Assembly (NCBI GenBank): GCA_000697055.1
Contig: JNDT01001322.1
Location: 1-42,382, forward strand
Reading direction: 5' to 3'
Length of the DNA stretch: 42,382 nucleotides
DNA from: Saksenaea vasiformis B4078
Taxonomy: Eukaryota > Mucoromycota > Mucoromycetes > Mucorales > Saksenaeaceae
Below the pieces are notes generated by a model. It saw only the letters and a list, made by a program, of their open reading frames with translations. It was not told the origin of the DNA and searched no databases. Numbering within the stretch: position 1 is the stretch's first letter; every line of letters starts with the position of its first letter. This document shows positions 31,520 to 42,382 of the stretch, one piece after another. A program made the translations under genes and the position numbers.

Positions 31520-31609
31520 TATGCCGTCTGCTGGCTATTACGTAACTGATGTTCTTACACGGAGTCATGTCCTTCTTTTTGTCCTCATCATCCCATGTGA
31601 TGGCGGCGC

Positions 31610-32630
31610 TTATGCCGACTGCAGGAGACGTTGTTGCAGAAACCTGTGAAAACTGCTCACTGTCTCTACCTCAGCGTTGACTTCGTTTCTTGAATCTCCA
31701 GTGTTATTGATCTCGTCGTGGGCGGATGAAATAATCTGCATGATTTCACCACACTTTTAGCATGCCTGTATTATCATTATTTCCTGCTTACAGTTGTACC
31801 TCCGTGTGTTCCTCTTTCTTTATCGCTTGGATGCATATCTCCAGTACATTGTGCGTTACACCGAGTATTTGATGAATAACTGCTCCGTCGATAGCTTTCT
31901 TGTAATTGTGTGCATCACGCAACTGTCTCAAATCTCCGTCCGCATCAACAGACGAGAGCTCAAACTGGTCAGACTCAATTGACAATTCGGACCGTATCTA
32001 GAAGACGAAGCCGTTAATTCTGATCCATGACAGCTACGTAACATAGTTTTTGACAGAGTTGGTCATAGCTATTGTATCCCTTCTCAAACAATAAGTAGCG
32101 ATCAGCCTCCCCATCAAATCCTTTGATATGTGCTTTAACCAGGAGATTGATATCGAGAGGGATGTTCTTCGTCGTATCATGTTTGTCTGCAGTCGAGTTT
32201 TCCAGAGATTGGAGTCTCAGATTCATCTCGTTAAGAGCACCCTCTGCGTTCTGAAGCTTTTGTTTCATTTCTTGATATCGCTTACTCTCGATTCGTGGAG
32301 TACATTCGTACTCGTATTCCAACAATTCCACTTGAAACTCTGTAAACAGTCGAATGGCCTTTTCCTTTAGAGCCAAGTCAAGATATGGAATATATTTCAG
32401 GTACTTGATGTGCTCATTGATGTCTTTCATCAACGAAGCAATAGATGCATAGGCACATTCTTGATGAGCTTTTGCGGAAAGATCATTGTCGTTTTTCAAG
32501 TTCTCGAAGCGCTTCCGTATCACCTTTAGTACGTGAAGAAATATACAACATCTAGCAGGAATCCGTAGTGTAAGCTGGTACCTTTCTGCTTCACATGACT
32601 AACGCGTTGGTTGTTCACAGCGTCGCTCAT
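31610..32630 (-). CDS. Coiled-coil protein of unknown function
   Basis: A four-exon model (32595-32630, 32038-32523, 31800-31997, 31610-31735) gives 282 codons (281 aa). Exon 2 is the core, with long helices (KRFENLKNDNDLSAKAHQEC, KEKAIRLFTEFQVELLEYEY, RYQEMKQKLQNAEGALNEMN). Exon 3 continues RSELSIESDQFEL and AVIHQILGVTHNVLEICIQA. Exon 4 is acidic (INNTGDSRNEVNAEVETVSS). Exon 2 to exon 3 is well supported in phase 0. Exon 1 (GTGAAG donor) and exon 4 (GTACAA donor) are less sure; without exon 4 the protein ends at TAA 31788. No known domain is recognised. It lies 90 bp upstream of the MATH gene on the same strand. Confidence 0.6.
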
Positions 32631-33268
32631 CTTTGTAGTGTACAGTCGTAGCGAAAACCCCAATTAAAGGAAAATGACGGGATTTATCCGTCACACTGAC
32701 GCTTTCTCATATCTTTTTAAACGTGGATTTGCACAGACTCAACTTTGGTTAGTGCTCTCAATCCAAACGGCAATGCGCGTCTGAATCAGAAATCTTGCGT
32801 TTCCAAAACAAAAAATATACCTGCGCATACTTCATATTCATGTTCGACAACTACCATTTTCCAAATGAGAGAGCCGTCTATTTGTCATTCATGACAGCGC
32901 AGTAAATGTAGGGAAACGACTGGGTGGCCGTCGAAATACAAAGTCCGCTCTATTAAGCATATGGCTATTCCTTTACTAGAGAAGAGTGTCGCTGTAACAA
33001 AGCCACATCATCTCCAATTTCCATGTTAGATCCTGATATCCGTTTGTGTGCTACATTACCGGGTATGTGTGGAGGTGGTGGCTCAGTCGCTTGTGGATGA
33101 CCATAGGGAAAAGGTGTGATCTCATATTATATGCCTTATAGGTAACCCGTACGCGCCACCGGAGCTAGCAACTTTGTACGTGTAATCCCTAAAGTCAAGG
33201 AAACATATATATAAGCCTCTGGCCTTCAACGTTGATAATTTTCTCATTATCTCCATACCACTTGTTTG
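32631..33268. other. Intergenic, divergent promoters
   Basis: Lies between the coiled-coil gene (minus) and the protease relic (plus). A TATA-like box occurs at 33206-33215. No gene was recognised. Confidence 0.5.
33206..33215 (+). promoter_or_regulatory. TATA-like box of the protease relic
   Basis: TATATATAAG, about 54 bp before the former start codon. Position and sequence fit a TATA box for the secreted protease that once stood here. Confidence 0.45.
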
Positions 33269-34315
33269 ATAACGAGACTGATCGCAAATATCGCTATACT
33301 TTTGGCTGTCACTGCATTTGGATCTATCGAGGGTCCCTCTTATAGCCAATTCCCGTTCTGCTATGAATGCTACTGCCTCCATTTTCCGTGCCAATACCAA
33401 GTACGCAAAGTTTGCTAGCCGTGCTTCTTCTGACTCTGGTGTCGTTCCAATGACCAATTGGCATGACGGCGTCTACTACGGTGAAGTGAAGGTCGGCACT
33501 CCTCCATAAAGTTCAAGATTCAATTTGATACTGGTTCCTCTGATTTCTGGCTTGGTGAGGCTTTTAGGACGTTGTAGCATGACTTACTTATCTCTTTCTT
33601 CTCAAAATGCAGTATCTACTCTTTGCAAGAATTGCGGCCCCGAAATGAACCTGTTTGATGCTTCCAAACTCAGTACCTACGAGGAAGACGGCCGTGCATG
33701 GCACATCGGATATGGGGACAATTCCTCTGCTAGCGGAATCCTCGGTATCGATACTCTAACGCTTGGCGGCTTTGCTATCAAACACCAAACTGTCCAGCTG
33801 GCTCGAAAAATTACCATTAATCTTCAAGGGGGACCGGTGGATGGTCTCTTGGGCCTTGGGTTTGACACAGATGCCACAGTCCATGGTGTTAAGACACCTG
33901 TTGGTAATTTGACTGCTCAAAAGCTGATCGACAAGCCCGTTTTCGGGGCTTACTTTGGAAAAGCGTCAGAAGGTGGTGGGGGCGAACTTGTATTTGGCGG
34001 CTATAATCCAGATCACGTTGATGGCGGGCTTACTACCGTCCCGCTTGACAGTTCCTCAGGCTAGTAAGGCGTAAACGTTGAAGCGCTCACAATAGGAGAC
34101 AAGATGGTTGTTGGCTTTTTCTGTGGCATCCTTGACACGGGCACGGCGATGCTTGTACTTCCTAAAAATATTTCCACAAAGGTTGCTGAGGCTTATGGAG
34201 CCACGGACAATGGGGATAATAGCTACACGATTGACTGATACATCCAGATTCCAATCTCTCGCTTGCAAATGCCTCATCTACAAACGTCCAAAACGCGTCG
34301 AAAGGGATTTGAAAT
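33269..34315 (+). pseudogene. Pepsin-family (A1) aspartic protease pseudogene, mucorpepsin/rhizopuspepsin type
   Basis: A secreted acid protease ruined by several lesions. The former start is ATA at 33269, followed by a signal peptide (LIANIAILLAVTAFGS). A frame change near 33328 leads into the propeptide (ANSRSAMNATASIFRANTKY). The mature N-terminus (TNWH DGVYYGEVKVGTPP) stops at TAA 33507, one base short of FKIQFDTGSSDFWL with the first catalytic DTG. After an intron (about 33557-33611), exon 2 runs to a double stop TAG TAA (34062-34067). The second catalytic ILDTGTA follows, then TGA at 34236 caused by a 2-base loss before DTSRFQ. The C-terminal third is missing. Both active-site motifs are still recognisable, so decay is fairly recent. 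Confidence 0.92.
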
Positions 34316-34405
34316 ACTAGCAGTCAATTTAGGCCTATCATAGATACAGAATACCAGGGAAATGACAAAATACACTGCTGTAACTTTTTAAATCGTTTTA
34401 TTTTA

Positions 34406-34426
34406 GGAAACCATACTATGGTTTCC
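34406..34426. terminator. Perfect 10-bp hairpin in a convergent intergenic gap
   Basis: GGAAACCATA and TATGGTTTCC are separated by one base. It sits between the protease relic and the minus-strand gene ending at 34455. Whether it aids 3' end formation or is just a small palindrome cannot be told. Confidence 0.25.
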
Positions 34427-34454
34427 TATTCTTCATATATGTACAGTTTAGTGA

Positions 34455-34993
34455 TTAGGATTGGTATGGGCATAGGATAATGGCTGGCTCACGGCGAAGG
34501 GAACCATCCAGAACTTGCTTCAAGCTATCACGCTTTTCTTCGAGCCGCTGTAGCTTTGATCGCGTCTTCTCAATATCCTCTTCAAGCAGGTGATAACCTT
34601 CCTGTAGTTTTCGAAATTAAATCGAGAATGAGAAAAAGAACATTGTCGTGCTACATTTTAGACTTGCCTCTTCCAAGTTGGCGAGGTAGATGACGACGAC
34701 GTGAGGCTTGTGGGGGTAGGTGGTATTGCGCTTTCTGGTGTTGATACTTGTGCTTGCGCTGGTTCATGGGCTGGCACTTGTGTTGATGCTAGAGGTGGTT
34801 CATGATCTGGTTCAAATGGCAGGCTCGGTTGGCTGTATCGGGCAGGTTGGCCATTCTTGAGCCTGGCTGGTTTGACAATCACTTCGAACCTATCCAGGGA
34901 AAAAGCTAACCCTTTTCTGCTGTTGTAGTATACCAAAGCTTTCACATGTGTATCGAAATGCAAGTATGGGCAGCTAGTTGGAGGTGTTAACAG
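34455..34993 (-). CDS. Pro/Ser-rich hypothetical protein with C-terminal coiled coil, 5' end unresolved
   Basis: Exon A (34664 to about 34993) encodes a compact N-terminal part (HVKALVYYNSRKGLAFSLDR, FEVIVKPARLKNGQPARY) and a Pro/Ser/Thr-rich linker. Exon B (34455-34601) encodes a charged helix (LLEEDIEKTRSKLQRLEEKR) and ends DGSLRREPAIILCPYQS. The join I prefer is CAA|gtctaa...acag|GAA, phase 0, with an unusual donor. The attractive GC donor at the same place breaks the frame. No ATG is found in frame, so there is another exon upstream or the gene is a relic. Nearby retroelement scraps make a transposon origin possible. Function unknown. Confidence 0.4.
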
Positions 34994-35324
34994 TTATAAT
35001 TGCAATTTTTTGGACAAATCTACTTTTGAGCATCAATTTTAGCTACATGCTGTAGGCCAGAAGGCTTTTGTTCATAAGGAGCACATATAATTCATTACTC
35101 GTTCTTCCTCGTAGTTTGTCCCCAACAAGTTGCACTTGATGGTTTGGCTGGAAGCATTTGCTGCATGATCCTGGATTCTGTGGCATGGTCGATGACTACG
35201 GTCACGTCCTTTCGCGGATGTTCAGAAGTTTTGTAGATATGAGATTGTTTTCCGAATCAAAAGATGACGAATAAATATGCAACGTTCGAGCGGCCGCCGA
35301 TGTTCTAAGAAATATGATTGATTG
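34994..35324. other. Repeat-rich stretch without a clear gene
   Basis: A minus-strand open frame at about 35104-35240 (DHATESRIMQQMLPAKPSS and a CWGQTTRKNE end) looks protein-like but cannot be connected to a gene. It may belong upstream of the 34455-34993 gene or to a decayed transposon. Confidence 0.3.
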
Positions 35325-35474
35325 AAATGATCGCTGTACGATAGCATAAACGCTTCTAAAGAGGACGCACTCATTTTATTTAGAAGGGGTCGTTTGAAAG
35401 AAATGACGTGTGATGTGCGAACACGCAGCATTTACTAAACATTCGGACGTTCCGATGAGACACGACCATCCTCC
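35325..35474 (+). repeat. Second copy of the LTR-like repeat at 440-590
   Basis: Aligned end to end with 440-590, with a few substitutions and a 3-base gap near the left end. A TATA-like TTATATAG follows at about 35490. Only this segment is shared, so at least one copy is truncated. Confidence 0.65.
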
Positions 35475-35839
35475 AAACTTGTCATCATTATATAGCTCGC
35501 ATGCCAACTTACCCATTAGCTGCTTCGCTTCTCGTAATTGTTGTTATATTTGGATAGAAAAATAAATGGATGAAGGTAAGGATACGTTGAGACCCTTAGA
35601 TGATATTTATTGTTGTTTTTATGTCTACTTTTATAGCTGTAATAACGTCATCAATAATGTAGTATCTTCTTGTTTCAGATACATTGTTTATCCTGTTTCT
35701 TGTAGAAGTTTACGCATTAGGTAAGATGGTCCGATTTCCGATAGGTATGATTTGTATATAGAGTACAACATTATTGCGTTTTGTTCATTGGAATCAAAGG
35801 AGGATTTAATTTTTTGTTTTCCTGCAGTAGTTTTATTTG

Positions 35840-35998
35840 TTAGAGAAGATTCCAGTGGTGCAGAACATAGTCACGATCGGTGAAGTCTTCTAGTTTAACC
35901 CGTGAATCGTCTTCAGGCCCATACTTCTTCCATCTGACCAGGTATTCGCGGTTTCGTAGTTTTCCACGATGAGAATTACTCCCGGCACTCCAACAGCA
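35840..35998 (-). pseudogene. Second chromodomain scrap from a different Ty3/gypsy family
   Basis: The minus-strand frame reads HRGKLRNREYLVRWKKYGPE, then DDSRVKLEDFTD and YVLHHW, ending at TAA (35840-35842). The pattern Y-L-V-R-W-K-x-Y-G-P-x-D-D is the integrase-end chromodomain of chromoviruses. An in-frame TGA lies just upstream (about 35999), so it is a fragment. Its sequence and orientation differ from the relic at 1-241, so they are from separate elements. Confidence 0.75.
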
Positions 35999-35999
35999 G

Positions 36000-36529
36000 A
36001 TTCAACTATGTGACACTCTGCTATTTCTACTATACCTATTCTTAGCACTTGTGTTTTAGTTCTCAGATTTTAGGGAACTGGAGTGTCCCGTCGGAGTGCC
36101 CACCTAGCAATTCCCGAGAAGGATTCAGCGGCGTTGCAGATGGTTCATTTTTGAATAACGATAGTATGGTTATATACGTTTAAAGCTATACTGTAGTAGA
36201 CGTGATCAGTATAATATTCAGTACATAATGAACATAAATTTATATGTATTCAGCTACAAAATACATATACTTGTATTCAAATATGTCATGGACAACATTT
36301 TCAGTAGAACCGTATCTGCAAGACCAAATACAGGAAGTCAGATACCCGTGTCCCTAACTGCTACGACGCAACTTGCAAAGATGAACATCAAGAAGGCAGG
36401 ATTGACCAATGACCATTTGACAATTGACTGACGTCATGGATTTTTGGTTTGTGACTTCATCGTCGGTTCTACAGTAACAAGAGGTGTGGGCAGCCAAGTT
36501 GAGTCTTCTCTTCAGACAGTTCAGACAGG
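36000..36529. other. Intergenic, SF3A2 promoter side
   Basis: No gene recognised. The right part is the SF3A2 leader and contains a perfect TGACGTCA at 36429-36436. Confidence 0.4.
36429..36436. promoter_or_regulatory. CRE-like palindrome TGACGTCA
   Basis: A perfect 8-bp ATF/CREB-type site, 94 bp before the SF3A2 ATG. Sequence match only. Confidence 0.35.
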
Positions 36530-37252
36530 ATGGATTTCCAAAATCGAGTAGGAAGCAAGATTAGAAGCGGTGGAGTTGCGGGTTTCTCAGAGTCCAATGT
36601 CGATCGACGAGAGCGACTTCGTAAACTGGCGATGGAGACGATCGATATCACAAAAGATCCTTATTTCATGAAGAACCATCTTGGTTCGTACGAATGTAAA
36701 CTGTGTTTGACTCTTCATACCAGTGAAGGATCGTATCTGGCACACACACAAGGAAAAAAGCATCAGACCAACTTGGCAAGACGTGCTGCCAAGGAAGCGA
36801 GAGAGAATGCGACAGTACAGCCACCAGTTGGTCCACCTAAACCAATGATGGCACCTAAGCGCAACATCATTAAGATCGGTCGTCCCGGTTACCGTGTGAC
36901 GAAGGTGCGCAATCCTGTTTCTCGTCAACTGGGATTGCTATTCCAGATTCATTATCCACAGATCGCCGCCGATGTCATTCCTCGTCACCGTTTTATGTCT
37001 GCTTATGAACAGAAGGTGGAAGCACCCAACAAAATTCACCAGTATTTACTGATTGCTGCGGAACCTTATGAAACGATTGCTTTCAAAGTGCAGAGCAAGG
37101 ATATCGATAGAGCACCAGGCAACTTTTGGACACATTGGGATCAGGATTCCAAACAATTCTCGCTTCAATATTTCTACAAAAACGACAAGAGCCCCGCCAT
37201 GTTCGAAGGTGTGGCAGCACCAGCGGCAACTGCAGCTCAACCCACCGCTTAG
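36530..37252 (+). CDS. Splicing factor 3A subunit 2 (Prp11/SAP62)
   Basis: An SF3a subunit of the U2 snRNP, needed for pre-spliceosome assembly. It is intronless, 240 aa, unlike its neighbours. It begins MDFQNRVGSKIRSGGVA, the conserved SF3A2 start. A U1/matrin-type C2H2 zinc finger follows (C56, C59, H72, H78 in YECKLCLTLHTSEGSYLAH) with the QGKKHQTNLARRAAKE helix. The second half is the conserved IGRPGYRVTKVR to FWTHWDQDSKQFSLQYFY core. The C-terminus is a short Ala/Pro tail instead of the long proline repeats of animal SF3A2, as in other fungi. Converges on uS11m with 185 bp between stops. Confidence 0.97.
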   Translation: MDFQNRVGSKIRSGGVAGFSESNVDRRERLRKLAMETIDITKDPYFMKNHLGSYECKLCLTLHTSEGSYLAHTQGKKHQTNLARRAAKEARENATVQPPVGPPKPMMAPKRNIIKIGRPGYRVTKVRNPVSRQLGLLFQIHYPQIAADVIPRHRFMSAYEQKVEAPNKIHQYLLIAAEPYETIAFKVQSKDIDRAPGNFWTHWDQDSKQFSLQYFYKNDKSPAMFEGVAAPAATAAQPTA

Positions 37253-37437
37253 TTCAATTTCTTTTTTTCTTTTCTTTAAAAAAATCAAGTAGAGGAATCA
37301 GTCTATTGTATAGTGCACAAATCGTTTGAATAATCAGGTTAACTACTGCTTTCTCCTTTATTCCCACAGGATTCCATATGTTGTGGATAAGCCCATGTCC
37401 CTTTTTTTTTCTTTATAAATTGTCTATTTTAACTTTT

Positions 37438-38070
37438 TTACAATCTTCTAGCTTTCTTCGGTCTGCAACCACCAAATGGAATGGGTGTTGCGTCTGTGAT
37501 CCGTCCAATGTTCCATGTAGCGTTAGAAACCAATGCTTTGAATGCAGCATCACGACCAGGACCAAAACCCTTAAGGATCATATGAAGGTTGTTGACCTGC
37601 AAGTTCTTGGCTTCCATTTTCTCCAGCAACTGCATAGCAGCTTGATGTGCTGCTTCGTAACCACTGCGTTGAGCCTTTTTAAATCCTGCAGTACCGCCCG
37701 AGGTTGTGATGAGTGGCGAACCGTTAGGTCGGGTCAAGGTGACGATGGTATTGTTGAATGTCGCCGTAATGTGGAGTTGATGCGGTGTCTGGTCGATCTT
37801 GGACAAGGACGACGCCAGGTCGTTCATGTCGAACATGCTGTCGACGTCTGCTGGAGCGGTCTTTGGCAGGGCTGACTCGGTAAGCACGTCCGAAATGACT
37901 GTACGTTTCTCCTGTGCATCCTTGGTACGATGCAGCACATTCAGAATGCCTGCATATTGTTCGTTGGTTTCATTATGGTCACCTCCCTGGCTACCGTCGA
38001 GTGTGCTATTCCACCGCGCCTGGAGAACGGGCCGCTGATGCGGTCGGAGGATTCTGAAGACAGGCAACAT
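37438..38070 (-). CDS. Mitochondrial small-subunit ribosomal protein uS11m
   Basis: One exon, 210 aa. Residues 1-30 are basic with no acids (LPVFRILRPHQRPVLQARW), a mitochondrial presequence. A linker of about 65 residues leads into the S11 domain: HITATFNNTIVTLTRPNG, SGGTAGFKKAQRSGYEAA, LKGFGPGRDAAFKAL and the C-terminal GRITDATPIPFGGCRPKKAR, the rRNA-contacting end typical of S11. Bacterial S11 is about 130 aa; the extra length is the presequence and linker. The yeast counterpart is Mrps18. Start is the first ATG of the frame. Confidence 0.95.
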   Translation of the reverse strand: MLPVFRILRPHQRPVLQARWNSTLDGSQGGDHNETNEQYAGILNVLHRTKDAQEKRTVISDVLTESALPKTAPADVDSMFDMNDLASSLSKIDQTPHQLHITATFNNTIVTLTRPNGSPLITTSGGTAGFKKAQRSGYEAAHQAAMQLLEKMEAKNLQVNNLHMILKGFGPGRDAAFKALVSNATWNIGRITDATPIPFGGCRPKKARRL

Positions 38071-38491
38071 GGGTCAAGGGTAAAGAAGTGAAGTACAAGC
38101 CACTGAAGAGAGACCTGGTTTGTACAGTTTATCCTTTGAACACCGACAATTTTTTTGGCGCATTTTTGCGTCACATACAGCTTCGCCTTTCACTAAGTCA
38201 GCTCGCATTGGCTGTCTACTCTCTCTCCTCTTCCTCTTGTTCGAGCATGTAGACACTTTACTGACGAAGGCCTCCATAAAACAAATGCAATTTTACACCT
38301 GGCAATGGTAATAATATAAAAAAGGATAGCTGGATGCGAATGTGGGCTACTCAAACAAACAGTATATTTTCCCTCTTTTTTTTTAAAAAAAAATACGCTA
38401 TCAGTTTATGGATCTATGTTGATCTATATGCAATTCTAACGCATTGTGACCTGAATATAAAAGACTTTGTTTAGCACAGTTATCCAAGATC
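38071..38491. other. Intergenic
   Basis: uS11m promoter at the left and the glutathione reductase 3' end at the right (T/A-rich run near 38375-38395). No gene was recognised. Confidence 0.5.
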
Positions 38492-41610
<3,119 letters not shown>

Positions 41611-41660
41611 ATAAGACATGAAAATAAGACATAAATAAGGTCCGAATTCTGCTTAAGCCG

Positions 41661-41877
41661 GTCTTATTCATGTCTTATTTTTAAGGATTAAATCGCACTT
41701 ATCCTTGAATGTATGTCTTATTCAAGGCGTATTTTAAAGGATAAGAACATGCTTATCGCTGATTTCACGTCTTATTCATGTCTTATTTTAAAGGAGAAAA
41801 TCGCGCTTATTCTTGAATGTACGTCTTATCCACGTCTTATTTTAAAGGATAGGCCATCCTTTTATTAGCGAATTCAT
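41661..41877. repeat. Four tandem copies of a 54-bp unit, with an inverted partial copy before them
   Basis: Copies start at 41661, 41715, 41769 and 41823, exactly 54 bp apart. Each opens GTCTTATTCA(T/A)G(T/G)C and contains TATTTTAAAGGATA, with later bases diverging. At 41611-41634 the same GTCTTATT motif occurs twice in the opposite orientation, so the block could fold back. Confidence 0.8.
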
Positions 41878-41986
41878 GTATTATTGATGGTCTATTCATA
41901 TAAAGCCGATGCTATCATTCGCCATTGGCTTCAATGCCTGTTAGAGAGCTACTTCAATGTGGAATACTTACCTCTCTCGCTATGCG

Positions 41987-42343
41987 CTAAATCAGACGAA
42001 GACTACCAATTCTGCCGCCACTGCGTGCTGTTACCATTCGTGGCGAGATGGCGTAACGGGCAACAGCGATTCCTGATCGCGTTTCTGTCAACAGCCCGAC
42101 GAAGTCATCTATGTCCCGAGCGTCAACAACTATGACTTTGTCCACAGCAGACGGCTGGAAGTAGATACTCCCAGATAGTCTGTCGGTAACTGGGCTGTAT
42201 AACCCAACCGCCACAAGTGCTCGCTTTTCACCACTATGGATATGTTGGAGGTAGTAGTACACTTGACCAAAATACCACATGTTCTCCATCTGTGTGGGGC
42301 GGCTGGAGGTTGCATATCTATTATCGAGAATTATTATGGACAT
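41987..42343 (-). pseudogene. Transposon-like ORF fragment
   Basis: A 118-codon minus-strand frame with QMENMWYFGQVYYYLQHI, KRALVAVGLYSPV and KVIVVDARDIDDFVGLL. The layout (a YFG-x-V strand, a LA-V strand, then a conserved V-D-x(3)-I-x(3)-V-G-L/F) resembles the C-terminal region of transposon-encoded proteins common in fungi and plants. The match is from memory of the pattern only. The real start may lie beyond the window. Tandem repeats directly downstream (41661-41877) could be the element's end. Confidence 0.4.
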
Positions 42344-42382
42344 ACAAAGTATACTGCACTTTACCTGTCAACGCTTATGTTT

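Noticed and set aside
33122..33457. 111-codon minus-strand open frame
   Set aside because: It lies opposite the protease signal/propeptide coding strand, where the homology is clear; it is a shadow frame.
36228..36431. 67-codon plus-strand frame before SF3A2
   Set aside because: AT-rich composition, no known similarity, lies in the promoter region.
41661..41877. CRISPR array
   Set aside because: Eukaryotic setting, contiguous diverging units with no unique spacers, and no cas genes.

Overview
This is a fungal nuclear window. Genes are broken by short GT-AG introns (mostly 44-75 nt), promoters are T-rich, and the gene set is eukaryotic: ORC1, CENP-P, SF3A2, mitochondrial uS11m and a mitochondrial carrier. 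The protein flavour (Skt5-like Sel1 protein, short beta-trefoil lectin, pepsin relic, numerous transposon scraps) suggests an early-diverging fungus, most likely Mucoromycota. The lineage is inference. Exon models were built by hand from splice signals, conserved motifs and frame; nearly all close to a whole number of codons.

Layout. Positions 1-5,700 are repeat-rich: a decayed Ty3/gypsy chromodomain end, an LTR-like repeat, a complete 1.35-kb Tc1/mariner element with one stop codon in its transposase, a diverged tandem duplication, a 404-bp element with CACTA termini, a candidate hAT-like stretch, an inverted repeat pair and a degenerate minisatellite. From 5,938 to 11,089 lie ORC1 and an Skt5/Chs4-like Sel1-repeat protein with a CaaX end. 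A six-exon beta-trefoil lectin is on the minus strand at 12,953-13,723. Positions 15,848-27,172 hold a UCHL5-type deubiquitinase, a small Cys/His-rich protein, a disordered CaaX protein, N-acetylglutamate synthase, a PTR2 peptide transporter and an NAD+/pyrimidine-nucleotide-type mitochondrial carrier. Positions 28,000-36,000 contain a broken unknown coding stretch, a CENP-P homologue, a MATH-domain gene with a mutated splice donor, a coiled-coil protein, a pepsin-like protease pseudogene, a Pro-rich hypothetical gene, a second copy of the LTR-like repeat and a second chromodomain scrap. From 36,530 to 40,088 are SF3A2, uS11m and glutathione reductase. The right end holds 54-bp tandem repeats and part of a transposon-like ORF.

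The housekeeping genes act independently (replication licensing, cell-wall regulation, ubiquitin editing, arginine synthesis, peptide uptake, mitochondrial transport and translation, kinetochore, splicing, redox). There is no operon logic. Their interest lies in intron structure and in the decay and transposon history between them. I found no clear novel multi-gene system.
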